Positions 27,309-35,944 are shown, counted from the stretch's first letter. The stretch is 64,000 nucleotides of DNA from Paeniglutamicibacter kerguelensis (GCF_017876535.1 NZ_JAGIOF010000001.1:1860001-1924000), one strand, 5' to 3'. Made by a program: numbers and translations. The notes: a model not told the origin generated them from the letters alone.

Positions 27309-27773
27309 CTGACATCGTGCGGGCGATCCCCTCGGCTTGGGTTGCCGAACGTCGCGCGGCCGTGTCTGCCCCGGCGCGCGACCACCTGACGCCGCAGGGC
27401 CCTCGTCGACCCCAAGGCACTCCCAGCCACGGCATCGTCACAACCGGGGGCCTTCGGGACCGTTGGCCAGATGTAGGCCGGAACCTTTCGCCCGCGACGG
27501 TGCGTGGTCCCGGGCACCCTGCCCGGCTCGGTGGACGGGTGGATCCGTACGAACAGTTGGCCGCTTTCGATCGAATTTTCAGGGACACGACGTGTTGGGA
27601 AAATCGCTATGACCGGGGATCAACGGTGCGAGGGATTCCGGCCAAAGCACCGGGTTCCCTTGATCGGTGCGGGACCCGATGGTCTGATGGACGGGTAAGT
27701 CACCGCCTTGCCGATGCGCCAACGCCATCCAAGGAATCGGCAAGCCCAGGAATTTTCTCGAAAGGGCACCAGC
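27309..27773. other. Spacer before PRC-barrel gene
   Basis: No supported gene. It contains the divergent upstream regions of the DUF7218 remnant and of the PRC-barrel gene. Confidence 0.4.
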
Positions 27774-28433
27774 ATGCTGAGCCATGAAGAGCTCCAGAAA
27801 CTTCTCGATGCCAAGACCAAGGTCTTCGGGTCCGACGGCGAGAAGATCGGAACCCTCGGCCACATCTATCTGGATGACGGAACCGGAATCCCCGACTTCA
27901 TCACCGTGCATACCGGATTCCTTGGTGCCTCCGAGAACTTCGTGCCCCTCAACGGAGCGGAAATATCGGACGGGCAGCTCTACGTGAAGTTTCCCAAAAG
28001 TGTTGTGAAGGACGCACCGAACATCGACCCCGCCGGAGACCTAGGAGCAGAGGACGAGGACCGCCTCTATTACTATTATTCCCGGCTTGGAGCGGGCAGT
28101 CCGCAGGCCGCGGCAGATCCGGCTCCCCCGCGGGTGAATGAAGTTCCTGACGTGCTGGCGGCAACGTCCCCCCTAGCCCAGGGGCAACGTGCGGTTCGCG
28201 ACGATCTTGCCCCCGTGCGTCCGCTCCTGCGGAAGCATGTGAGCCCGGAGCCCGGTACCCCCAAGCCCGGTCCCGAGAGCGATACACGGTCCGGAGAGCG
28301 CCTTGAGGCGGAAGATGTGGATGCCGAGGTTGGCGGGACACCACGCGGCCAGACACCCGAAGAGCCTCCCAAAGACAATTCCGAGCGAGCGGAAACCATG
28401 CGATCCGGCGGCACCAACACGTTGGACCCGTAG
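27774..28433 (+). CDS. PRC-barrel domain protein
   Basis: 219 residues from ATG 27774, with AAAGGG before it. Residues 1-80 form a PRC barrel: LLDAKTKVFGSDGEKIGTLG, then IYLDDGTGIPDFITVHTGFL and FVPLNGAEISDGQLYVKFPK. A YYYY run at about residue 103 follows, and the remaining half is a Pro/Glu/Arg-rich disordered tail (VSPEPGTPKPGPESDT). PRC barrels bind RNA or photosystem parts in other systems; in actinobacteria such proteins are common stress-associated genes of unknown role. The duplicated csbD segment begins directly after its stop. Confidence 0.9.
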   Translation: MLSHEELQKLLDAKTKVFGSDGEKIGTLGHIYLDDGTGIPDFITVHTGFLGASENFVPLNGAEISDGQLYVKFPKSVVKDAPNIDPAGDLGAEDEDRLYYYYSRLGAGSPQAAADPAPPRVNEVPDVLAATSPLAQGQRAVRDDLAPVRPLLRKHVSPEPGTPKPGPESDTRSGERLEAEDVDAEVGGTPRGQTPEEPPKDNSERAETMRSGGTNTLDP

Positions 28434-28439
28434 TACACG

Positions 28440-28680
28440 TGAGCATGAACCTCTTGGCAAGGAACCTCATGCATGGCAGCCTGCTGCCCCAGACGTCGGC
28501 AACGCCGTTGCCGACCCGCCGGCCCCGGCTCCCGCGCCGTGCCTGATCGGCACGGCGGTCGGGCACGGCAACCACAACCGCACAACGAATCAAAGGAGTT
28601 TTCCCATGGGCGCCGGAGACAAGATCGGCAACAAGGCCAAGGAAGCCACGGGCAAGGTGAAGGAGAAGGCCGGGGACGCC
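28440..28680 (+). repeat. Duplicated csbD segment, copy A
   Basis: Closely matches 31066-31302: about 165 bases of upstream sequence, including ATGAACCTCTTGGC and the leader hairpin, and the first 24 codons of csbD. In this copy the gene continues to its normal end. Confidence 0.85.
28535..28557 (+). promoter_or_regulatory. Leader hairpin upstream of csbD copy 2
   Basis: Perfect 9-bp stem CGCCGTGCC/GGCACGGCG with loop TGATC, 49 bases before the csbD start. The same hairpin is kept at 31162-31184. It lacks a T-run, so an mRNA-stability or attenuator role is more likely than termination. Inference from structure only. Confidence 0.45.
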
Positions 28681-28791
28681 ACCGACAACGAGAGCCTGCA
28701 GGCCGAGGGGCTCAAGGACCAGGCCGAGGCGAAGGCCAAGCAGGCCGGCGAGCACCTCAAGGACGCGGCCAAGGACGTGACCGGCCACTAG
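28606..28791 (+). CDS. CsbD family stress protein, copy 2
   Basis: 61 residues from ATG 28606 with AAAGGAG eight bases upstream. MGAGDKIGNKAKEATGKVKE is followed by ATDNESLQAEGLKDQAEAKA and KQAGEHLKDAAKDVTGH; the product differs from copy 1 at about ten positions. Small, highly charged, helical, cytoplasmic. It follows the PRC-barrel gene by 172 bases and precedes the DUF883/holin/DUF3618 operon, so it belongs to a group of envelope and general stress genes. Confidence 0.93.
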   Translation: MGAGDKIGNKAKEATGKVKEKAGDATDNESLQAEGLKDQAEAKAKQAGEHLKDAAKDVTGH

Positions 28792-28886
28792 GCGCCACGC
28801 TGCCGCAGCCGCAATCGGCTTCCAAAAAATTCACCTGATCCTCGGAAGGGGGCCTCCAGCCCTCTTAGACAAAACGGATTGCCAAA

Positions 28887-28917
28887 GCCTTGGTCCCACG
28901 CACACTGGGACCAAGGC
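28887..28917 (+). terminator. Strong hairpin after csbD copy 2
   Basis: Perfect 12-bp stem GCCTTGGTCCCA with TGGGACCAAGGC around a 7-base loop, about 95 bases after the csbD stop. No T-run follows, so it may be a weak or factor-assisted terminator, or an mRNA end-protecting stem. Confidence 0.55.
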
Positions 28918-29033
28918 CCGGCGAAGAGAAGACCCGCGATGCCATGACGCCCGATCGCCCCACCGGCGCACGTAGATGTTCGGGCTTCCCACCACAACGA
29001 TTCATCCCCACTTGGATTATTTGGAGGAACACC

Positions 29034-29870
29034 ATGAGTACCAATGATTTCAACACGCCGGATCCCTTCGTCGAAGACGCCGGACGGGTGCCCCGTGCCC
29101 CTGAATTCGAACTTCCTGCATCGAATGTCCCCCCACACACCACCGACCCCGTTGCCTCCGCACCGCTCTCCCCCAGGACGGATTCCCCGCTGGTGTCGCC
29201 GGAATCCCCCGGGGCGACAAAAGCCGGGGACATCGCCGATGAAGCACGCGACCTTGCCCATGAAGGCCAGGACGCGGCCAGGCATGTGGGTGATACGGCC
29301 CGGCGGGAAGCAGAGCACATCGTTGAGGACGTGAAGGAGGAGGCCTCGCACCTGTTCGAGGAGCTAAGCACCGATGTGCGCGCCCAGGCGGCGATCCAGC
29401 AGGAAAAGATCGCAGCGAATTTGCGTGACATCAGCCAGGAACTGCGCGGAATGCTCAACGCCTCGCCCTCCCACGGGAGTGCCTCATCGCTGGTCGACCA
29501 GGCCGCGCACCACAGCGGAAAGATCGCCGATTGGCTGGAGGCCCGCGATCCCGGCGACCTGATCCAGGAGGTCAAGGGTTTCGCCCGGAAGCGTCCGGGT
29601 GCGTTCCTCGGGCTGGCGCTGGGTGCCGGCCTGCTGGCCGGACGCATCACCCGCAACGCCGGAGGGAAGCCCGAAGACGCGGCGAAGCCGACCCCCCCTC
29701 GCGCGGCGGTGCCCTCGCCTGCGGGAATCGCCCGCGAGACCACCCCGATGCCGCCGACGTATGACGACACCCTCGGATCAGGGGCCCCAGGCGGCAGCGG
29801 CACCGACCCGCGCATCGCCTACCCGCCGCCTGCCGGCAGTCGCACGGACCAGGGGTACCTGGGATCATGA
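29034..29870 (+). CDS. DUF883/YqjD-like amphipathic membrane-anchored protein
   Basis: 278 residues from ATG 29034 with GGAGGAAC before it. Residues 1-60 are Pro/Ser-rich. Residues about 60-180 are a long amphipathic helix region (ADEARDLAHEGQDAARHVGD, EEASHLFEELSTDVRAQ). At about residues 185-205 a glycine-zipper membrane helix follows KRPGAFLGLALGAGLLAG. The C-terminal tail is Pro-rich. The layout recalls YqjD/ElaB (DUF883), which tether ribosomes or other parts to the membrane in stationary phase. First gene of a three-gene operon with ATGA overlaps. Confidence 0.75.
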   Translation: MSTNDFNTPDPFVEDAGRVPRAPEFELPASNVPPHTTDPVASAPLSPRTDSPLVSPESPGATKAGDIADEARDLAHEGQDAARHVGDTARREAEHIVEDVKEEASHLFEELSTDVRAQAAIQQEKIAANLRDISQELRGMLNASPSHGSASSLVDQAAHHSGKIADWLEARDPGDLIQEVKGFARKRPGAFLGLALGAGLLAGRITRNAGGKPEDAAKPTPPRAAVPSPAGIARETTPMPPTYDDTLGSGAPGGSGTDPRIAYPPPAGSRTDQGYLGS

Positions 29871-30322
29871 GCGACCAATACACCTCCTCCGGTGCCCACC
29901 GTTCGAGCTCCCCGCCCCAGGGCGAGGGCCACGGCGAGACACCCAGCCCCTCGCTCGGGGACCTCTTTAGCGACCTGAGCCAGAACGTCTCGGTCTTGGT
30001 GCGCCAGGAAGTCGAGCTCGCCAAGGCCGAACTCAAGGAAACGGCCCGGTCGGCAGGCAAGGGCGCCGGCCTCTACGGCGGGGCCGGCATCGCCGCCCAC
30101 TTTGTCCTGCTGTTCCTCTCGGTTGCCGCCATGCTCGGCATCTCGGCATGGGTGGGGTACGGCTGGGCCGCGCTCGTCATCGGGGTCATGTGGGCCATCA
30201 TTGCAGCAGTCCTGGCCGCGGTCGCCAAGAAGCAACTCAAGACGGTCAAGGGGTTGCCCCAAACAAGCGCCACCCTCAAGGAAATTCCACCGACATTCAA
30301 CCCCCAGGAGGAAACCCCATGA
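29867..30322 (+). CDS. Holin-superfamily 3_6 / YqjE-like membrane protein
   Basis: 151 residues; the ATG at 29867 overlaps the stop of the preceding gene (ATGA). An N-terminal amphipathic segment (LGDLFSDLSQNVSVLVRQEV, ELAKAELKETARSAGKG) leads into two membrane helices, GIAAHFVLLFLSVAAMLGIS and AALVIGVMWAIIAAVLAAVA. This is the PF07332 (Phage_holin_3_6) pattern, named for phage holins but mostly found in chromosomal stress operons as here. No lysis genes are nearby, so a lytic function is unlikely. Confidence 0.88.
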   Translation: MSDQYTSSGAHRSSSPPQGEGHGETPSPSLGDLFSDLSQNVSVLVRQEVELAKAELKETARSAGKGAGLYGGAGIAAHFVLLFLSVAAMLGISAWVGYGWAALVIGVMWAIIAAVLAAVAKKQLKTVKGLPQTSATLKEIPPTFNPQEETP

Positions 30323-30939
30323 ACAAGGACCCGGAGGAAATCAGGATGGACATCGAACAGACCCGCGTCGAACTGCGCGGGGACGTCGATGCCATCGTTG
30401 ACAAGGTCAGCCCCTCAAGCATTGCCCACCGGCAGAACGAAAAAATCAAGAACTCCGTGCGCCGGGCGAAGGATGCGGTCATGGGAACGACTGAATCGGC
30501 AAGTGACCACACCCATGAGGCTCTCGGCGAGGTGGGAGACACCGTCCGTGAGGCCCCGGCGCGTGTCGCCGCCCAGACGCGCGGCAACCCGCTGGCCGCT
30601 GGCCTCATCGCCTTCGGCGCCGGGCTGTTGGCCTCCTCGTTGTTCCCCTCCAGCGACACGGAGCAGGAACTGGTCAAAAACCTCAAGGACAAGGCCGAAC
30701 CGGTGACCAGCGAACTGGCCGACGCCGCCCAGCACATCGCCGAAGACATGAAGGAACCCGTGGCCGAGGCTACGGAGGCCGTCAAGTCCTCCGTCCAGGA
30801 ATCCGCCGCAACCCTCAAGGACGACACGGCGAGCGAGGCACGCCACCTGAAGGACCAAGCCGACGACGCCGCGGCAAACCTCTCGGAAGACGTCCAGCGG
30901 CCGGATGCCGGGCCCTGGACCACCGGAGACAGGATCTAG
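30319..30939 (+). CDS. DUF3618 domain protein
   Basis: 206 residues; ATG 30319 overlaps the preceding stop and has GGAGG seven bases upstream. DUF3618 signature at the N-terminus: KDPEEIRMDIEQTRVELRGD followed by VDAIVDKVSPSSIAHRQ. Then RGNPLAAGLIAFGAGLLASS forms a membrane helix at about residues 93-112, and the rest is a helical Ala/Glu/Lys region resembling LEA-type repeats. Last gene of the operon; the three proteins probably act together at the membrane. Confidence 0.88.
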   Translation: MNKDPEEIRMDIEQTRVELRGDVDAIVDKVSPSSIAHRQNEKIKNSVRRAKDAVMGTTESASDHTHEALGEVGDTVREAPARVAAQTRGNPLAAGLIAFGAGLLASSLFPSSDTEQELVKNLKDKAEPVTSELADAAQHIAEDMKEPVAEATEAVKSSVQESAATLKDDTASEARHLKDQADDAAANLSEDVQRPDAGPWTTGDRI

Positions 30940-31065
30940 GCGAGGGCCCGATCGCGCCTGTCATCTTCCGCGCCTGCATCCCGGACCCGGGCAAGACACC
31001 GGCGTGCCTCCCAAAGATGCTCCCGGGAGGCCAACGGGCCGCACGGACCACCTGGGCCCCTAGCG

Positions 31066-31302
31066 GGCATGAACCTCTTGGCGGGGACCCGCATGCGCTG
31101 CAGCCTCCTGCCATCCCAGTCGTCGGCAACGCCGTTGCCGACCCGCCGGCCCCGGCTGCCACGCCGTGCCTGATCGGCACGGCGGTCGGGGCCGGCAACC
31201 ACAACCGCACAACGAATCAAAGGAGTATTCCCATGGGCGCCGGAGACAAGATCAGCAACAAGGCCAAGGAAGCCACGGGCAAGGTGAAGGAGAAGGCCGG
31301 GT
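31066..31302 (+). repeat. Duplicated csbD segment, copy B (truncated)
   Basis: Copy of 28440-28680 with the same leader hairpin (31162-31184) and ribosome site. The match stops within the codons for EKAG, where the sequence changes abruptly to the TnsA-like remnant. This marks a recombination or insertion boundary at about 31299-31302. Confidence 0.85.
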
Positions 31303-31304
31303 AG
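31233..31304 (+). pseudogene. Truncated csbD, copy 3
   Basis: ATG 31233 with an intact AAAGGAG site opens MGAGDKISNKAKEATGKVKE-KAG and then meets a TAG made by the junction. Only 23 of 61 codons remain. The upstream signals look complete, so a short peptide may still be made. Confidence 0.85.
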
Positions 31305-31648
31305 TGGCGAGTGCCGTCACTGAAAAGGAGGCAGAACGGCTGGGACCCGATAGCCTCAACTGTCCCTGCACGGTCCAACTGCATCAGGACATAACGTTCG
31401 GTCAGTGACTCGTGCCAAACACTCCGGCCGGTAGTGGCAAACCAATAGCTGCCTTCGTAGGCAGGACGTTGGGGGTAGTTGTACGGGTAGCGAGATTGCT
31501 TGGCTCCCGTTAGGTCCAGACTGCTGCAGTGGAGCCCAACCGGCACAGAAAGATGTTCCTTGCCCTCCCTGTAAATGAGCAAGGTCGAATCAGTTGCATT
31601 TGCCACCCCACGATAAGGGTCACTCCTATTACCCTTCTTCAAACTCAC
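31303..31648 (-). pseudogene. TnsA-like transposase endonuclease fragment
   Basis: Minus-strand frame with RYPYNYPQRPAYEGSYWF, then ATTGRSVWHESLTERYVLMQ and QPFCLLFSDGTRHYPAF, which matches the N-terminal nuclease region of TnsA-like heteromeric transposase subunits (the WHESxxE...QP...FxDGxxHxPD order, with Glu and Asp ligands). The C-terminal part is cut off at the csbD junction; the expected Asp after HYP is already lost. No TnsB or TnsC gene is present. Confidence 0.65.
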
Positions 31649-31920
31649 TCCTACGGCAACACCCGACGGGGAGCCTCGTTTCCCGGCCCAAGGGAACCGC
31701 TCCTAACTAATTACAGTCCTTGCGCGCGAGTTATGACAGTCTCAGTTGAAGACGGTTTGGGTCATTCGCTAATCCTTGACTGGCAGCAGCAGTCGACTTT
31801 CCCAGACGCGTTGTGGGCTAACAACGTTATGCCGGTACGAAGCCCTCTCAGCCCGGCATCCACCACGTGGACCGTTCAACGCCGATCAAAACCATTAACA
31901 CAATTCTCGGACAAAGCAAA

Positions 31921-31948
31921 ACTCCCGGAAGGGTTATCTTCCGGGAGT
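31921..31948 (-). terminator. Orphan intrinsic terminator
   Basis: Perfect 11-bp stem ACTCCCGGAAG/CTTCCGGGAGT with loop GGTTAT. In minus-strand direction it is followed by TTTGCTTTGT, a usable T-rich tail. No intact gene ends just before it; the nearest minus-strand gene, the PRC-barrel at 32511, is 560 bases away. Confidence 0.6.
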
Positions 31949-31990
31949 ATTCGCCAAGGCGATGACGCCAGGTCCGAGGGGAGCTGTTGC

Positions 31991-32024
31991 CAACTATCCT
32001 GAAATCTGACAACTATCTTGAAAT
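31991..32024. repeat. Direct repeat resembling a transposon end
   Basis: CAACTATCCTGAAAT (31991-32005) recurs 19 bases on as CAACTATCTTGAAAT (32010-32024), just after TGTTGC at 31985. TGT followed by two such repeats is the usual form of an IS481-type or Tn7-like end. No partner end was found by eye. Confidence 0.45.
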
Positions 32025-32510
32025 TTTGCTCTGCAAAAGTCGCAACTAGACGTTCAAGTCACAAGGACTGTAGATTGTCAACCTACTTGGTCCACTGAAC
32101 CAAAGCTCTTGGCGCATGATTCCAACGATCTTGATCTCCCCTCACGTCCGACATTGTCATCGTATGTTGGTCCATATTGACTTAATTCTTCAGAGCGCTT
32201 CCCGTAGGTTGAATCGTGGAGCTCAACCTTAGGGTTTTTGACGAAAAGGTTACCGTCTATAGCGGTCATTTCTCAGCGTCCTATGGCGGCGCTTTGGCCC
32301 CACCTTTGCGAGCGATTCAATGAGGTCCACCATGCACAACAAGATCGGCACCTACTGTTGTGCGGAAGTTGCCACCAATTCGGAAAGACTCTTCGCCCCC
32401 AACGGTCCGCGCAAACGAGTCCGAGAAATGGCATGTTCCCCAATCCCCCGTGATCGCGGTTTTCACCTCTCACGACGCTAATGCCGAGCGCGCTTTGGCC
32501 GATTACAACC

Positions 32511-32933
32511 CTAGTGGCGGTAGTTCGGGAAATCCGGGTACCGGTAGCCGGGCGCCCAGTAAGGCACATATCCGTAGTACTCCAGGATGCTGCCGTACGT
32601 GTCGCGTTCCCGGACCAAGCTGGGGTCGTAAAGCGGTGCGCCGGTGATGTGGCTGCAGGTCTGGACAATCAGCACTTCGCCGCTGGTGATGGCGGTGATG
32701 GCGTCGACCGGGATGAACGTCTTCTCCCGGCCGATGCCCAAGAATCCCCCCGACGCGACCTCGATGAACCGGACCTTGTGCTCGGTTTCATCGACGAGCA
32801 GGTCGCTGACCTTGCCGAGGTCGGCGCCGTCCTTATCCTTGACGTCCCGGTCGCGGATGTCCTCCGCTGCGTTGGCAACCGTTTCGTCGGTGTCGCTGAG
32901 CCGGATCAGCATTCCGGTGTCAGGCGTTTCCAT
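32511..32933 (-). CDS. PRC-barrel domain protein
   Basis: 140 residues from ATG 32933, with GGAG in the preceding bases. Begins METPDTGMLIRLSDTDETVA. The PRC barrel spans residues about 28-85: DRDVKDKDGADLGKVSDLLV, then FIEVASGGFLGIGREKTFIP and VDAITAITSGEVLIVQT. The tail is Tyr/Pro-rich (YYGYVPYWAPGYRYPDFPNY). Separated by 35 bases from the CBS gene upstream on the same strand; the two are probably cotranscribed. Confidence 0.9.
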   Translation of the reverse strand: METPDTGMLIRLSDTDETVANAAEDIRDRDVKDKDGADLGKVSDLLVDETEHKVRFIEVASGGFLGIGREKTFIPVDAITAITSGEVLIVQTCSHITGAPLYDPSLVRERDTYGSILEYYGYVPYWAPGYRYPDFPNYRH

Positions 32934-32968
32934 GATTGTTCTCCTTCTGCCTGGGCGGATGTGGATGA

Positions 32969-33286
32969 CTAGGTGCCCGGCTCCGAGATGTGCTCGACCA
33001 GGTCGCCGACGCTGCTCTCGGAAAGGCTGCGTGCCGCGTCGGCCTGGGTGAGCATGCCGACGAGGTCGTGGCCGTCGATCACCGGCAGCCTGCGGACCTT
33101 GTGCTCCTTCATGGTTGCCAGGGCTTCGCTGACATCGTCATCGACACCGACGGTCACGGGCTTGCCTTGGGCCATCTCACCCGCCGTCATCGTCGTGGGG
33201 TCACCGCCCTCCGCGATACAGGCGACCACGATGTCCCGATCGACGCCGTCGACTTCTCCAACCTGCTCGTCATCTACGGGTCCTGA
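32969..33286 (-). pseudogene. CBS-domain (Hrp1-like) protein lacking most of its first CBS motif
   Basis: The surviving part DRDIVVACIAEGGDPTTMTAG followed by EALATMKEHKVRRLPVIDGH and DLVGMLTQADAARSLS is the end of CBS 1 and all of CBS 2 of a two-CBS protein like mycobacterial Hrp1 (Rv2626c). In place of the usual first CBS strand and helix, the frame runs into unrelated, shadow-like sequence up to 33520. So the gene has lost about 50 N-terminal codons. Such proteins are usually in hypoxia regulons. Confidence 0.7.
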
Positions 33287-33612
33287 CCCGCTCCGGGCCT
33301 CGCATCCAGGCGGACGGCAAAGCGGGCCGCCGGCTCTGGGATCCGACGGCCCGGCTCGCCCCGATGCCGCGCCCTGCCCCGGGGCGAGCCGAAGGACGCG
33401 GCCACCTCTCTCGACGCAGCAATCCCTGCCTCCGACGTCCGGCATCTGCCGGAAGATCCTGGGCCAACCCCCGATCATTGGGCAACCATGACGAATCCTG
33501 TTTTGAACAACCGATTTCATGTGCTGCTTGGGCGGGTAGGCTGGTTCAACTTGGGTTCCAGCAGCGCGGGGCCCGTCACCGGTTCAGTGTTTCTTCTTGG
33601 GGAGAAAATCTG

Positions 33613-34631
33613 ATGAAGAGAAGGAACTCTAGGTTCACTGCCGCGGTCCTGGCGCTTCTGCTCGTGGTGGCGAGCGAGCCTGCCAGCGCCAAGACAGCCG
33701 TTGCAAAGCGGGCTCTGGTCCCCGCCCGAGTTTTCCAGTTCGATCCGCCCGTGCAGGACCAGGAGATCCAGGCATTCGACAACGGTGCGGGCACGGACGT
33801 CTATTTCACGCAGCATGTCGGCACGGGCACCCGCCTGTCCAGGTGTTCACGCACCGCCACCGGAACGTGCACGCAGAAGGACAGCGTCATCCTGCCCGGC
33901 TACGGCCACGGAGAATCGCTCGAGGTGTATACGGCCAGTGGCCGCACCTATGCTTGGGTGGGGAGCAAGGCATCGACCGCGACGAGGTACAACTTCGCCA
34001 GTGAGGTCTCCCTTGTCGAATACATCAAGGCGCCCGCCGGCTCGAAGGCGGCAAGCTACCGCAGGGTCGGCACACTCACGAACTTGGCAGCGGTCGCCCC
34101 AGGGAAGACGGGCGCCGGTGTCCGCAGCAACGTCGCCAGTGCCGAAAGAGCGATAGGTTGGCGCTCCGCGTGCAGGTTGGCGCAACGGGATCGATCAGCT
34201 ACTACGGAATCTACAGGACGGCGGCGCTGACGGCGCTCATGAAGAAGGCACCCGGACAAAAACTGTCGATGTCGAACGCCAAGGGACTAATGGTGTCCCG
34301 GTTCAAGGAACCCGCACGCCCGCACAACTCCTTCCAGGGATTTGACATCAAGGGCGTCGGAACCAACAAAAAATTCCTCTACGTCTTTGGCGGCCAGCCG
34401 GGCCAGGCGCCCACGATCTACCGCTTTGGATACACGAACGGCGGCAAGCTCACCCAAGATCGCACCTACGTCGTCAAGGGCGCGCACGTCGGCACCCCCG
34501 AGGCCGAGGGCGTCAAGGTGGAAGCCGATCCGACCAGTGGCGGAAAGGAACGGGTCCAAATCAGCCTGAACCCGCCCGCCCGTGACAAGGCAGGGCGCAA
34601 GATGTTCCGCCTGTATAGGTTTGCCGAATAG
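33613..34631 (+). pseudogene. Secreted helveticin J-like protein, frameshifted
   Basis: ATG 33613 behind GGGGAGAAAATCTG starts a signal peptide (MKRRNSRFTAAVLALLLVVA, cut near ASA/KT). The frame holds family segments (GHGESLEVYTASGRTYAWVG) until about 34150, where it leaves the conserved path; the rest is continued in the +2 frame (RLALRVQVGATGSISYYGIY to MFRLYRFAE) ending at 34631. Restoring one G near 34153 gives AERADRLALR and a protein of about 340 residues. The family includes class III bacteriocin helveticin J and related wall-binding proteins. Recently broken gene, or a sequencing error. Confidence 0.72.
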
Positions 34632-34689
34632 CCAGTCGCACCATCAGTGCCGCGTTGGCCCAGAAGAAAACCTCCGGGAAGTACCTGTT

Positions 34690-35004
34690 TCATGACAGTA
34701 CCTCCGAATGGCGGTCATGGGCGGTGCCGCCCTTGGCCTTGGCCAGGGTTCTGAGTTGACCGGTCAGGGCCAGGATCTGGCGAGAGATTGTCATGGCCCT
34801 GTTCTTCTTGAAGGGCGCACTCATGCGGCTGGCCGGCATCTTGCCCGCCGCGGGATCGGTGATGGCCCGCCGGTGCGGGGTGGCCGGTTTGTCGTGGATC
34901 TTGGCGATCTTGGCCCCGCTGCGGGTTTTCTTCAACAGGTCCTGCTCGGGCGGCAGGAAGGTGGCGAAGGTCCTGTCCAGTTCCCAATGCACGTTGAGCA
35001 GTTC
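34690..35004 (-). pseudogene. Transposase (DDE integrase type) C-terminal remnant
   Basis: Minus-strand segment LNVHWELDRTFATFLPPEQD, then GAKIAKIHDKPATPHRRAIT and MTISRQILALTGQLRTLAKA is the end of an integrase-core transposase of the IS481/Mu-like group: the YDxPxTPxxR motif followed by the conserved final helix. The catalytic core is missing. It is joined in frame to a USP fragment upstream. Confidence 0.65.
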
Positions 35005-35099
35005 CCCAAGCGGACGGGTAGCCGTTGCACAGAGGACTCCGGACGGACGACTTAGATGGAAGTGGCAGCCGGACCGGTTCGCGTGATCGTGGCCGCCGG

Positions 35100-35502
35100 A
35101 TCCATCGTCCGTCTCGCTATGGTCATGTGCCGCCAGTGCCGAGGAAACACTGCTCAACCGGGCGCTGAAACCCGAATGGGACCTTCGTCCCACGACGTTC
35201 AGACCCGCGTCGTTGGAAAGTTTCGCCAAGACTTCGTCGGCGCGTCCCGGAATCGCAATGCTTCGGACTTGTATGTCTCGCGCTTTCGCTTCGGCTTCCA
35301 GTTCTTCAAAGATCAGTTGAGCCGTGCGATGCGAGGCCCGCACATAGGCCGCGTCAACCGCGGGGTCCGCAATCGTGGGTTTCGGAAAGGCATGGGCAAA
35401 CAAAATCAGCCACTGCCGGGCAGTGGCTTCATGCAAGGCCCAGCTGGCTGCGCCCCGGCTTTCGGGCGAACCATCTACCCCAACAAGAACCACGTTCTCC
35501 AT
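35100..35502 (-). pseudogene. Universal stress protein, 3' end lost
   Basis: ATG 35502 with GAGGG upstream starts MENVVLVGVDGSPESRGAAS, a normal USP N-terminus with the VGVDGS strand. It runs to GLNVVGRRSHSGFSARLSSV, the ATP-loop region, where Leu-Gly is already altered, then loses similarity at SALAAHDHSE instead of the expected HCPVVVV end. The frame continues into transposase sequence, giving a 277-codon mosaic. Confidence 0.7.
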
Positions 35503-35523
35503 AGCCCTCGTGGTAATGGACAA

Positions 35524-35944
35524 CCGGTGTGACGGGGGACTCCTCCGCAGACTCCTTATCCGGCTGTCGTCACGCAGGCGGCCCTTGGCTCGCGCGGATC
35601 GCCCGATCGTCTCGCCTCATTGACCGGTGCCGGCGGGCAACGGATCCGTGGCGGCAACCATGGACGGGCAACGACCCACCGAGCCGTTCCGGGGAGTGCC
35701 CGACTGAATAAGACGAAGACCTCGCACGGACGAAGGGTCTAGTATGTACCAACACCATGAGGTTGGGTTGATGACAGCAGATCCATTTACCGGCCATTTG
35801 GGGTGATGCCAACCCGAGCAAGGTGCCGGACAAATCCCCCGGCCGGGAAGAACGCATCCGGCAGATAAACCGCTTCCTCCGCTCAACGGCAACTCCACAT
35901 ATCCGGCGGGATTCGTTCCCATCGCCCGATGAAAGCAGGGACAC
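35524..35944. other. Upstream region of terC
   Basis: No gene supported. terC genes often carry a yybP-ykoY manganese riboswitch; I looked for its conserved core here and did not see it clearly. Confidence 0.4.

Larger units (their letters stand above)
31649..32510. other. AT-richer spacer with transposon-end-like repeats
   Basis: Lower GC than its surroundings. Contains the hairpin at 31921-31948, the direct repeat at 31991-32024, and a minus-strand frame (32078-32269, GNLFVKNPKVELHDSTYGKR) that looks protein-like but has no known family. Probably foreign DNA that came with the TnsA-like element. Confidence 0.45.

Noticed and set aside
29867..30322. A phage holin indicating a prophage
   Set aside because: The holin name comes from the Pfam family. 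The operon context (DUF883-like and DUF3618) is a chromosomal stress operon and no other phage gene is present.
35700..35944. Possible yybP-ykoY manganese riboswitch before terC
   Set aside because: The conserved loop sequences of the motif could not be identified by eye. A covariance search would decide.
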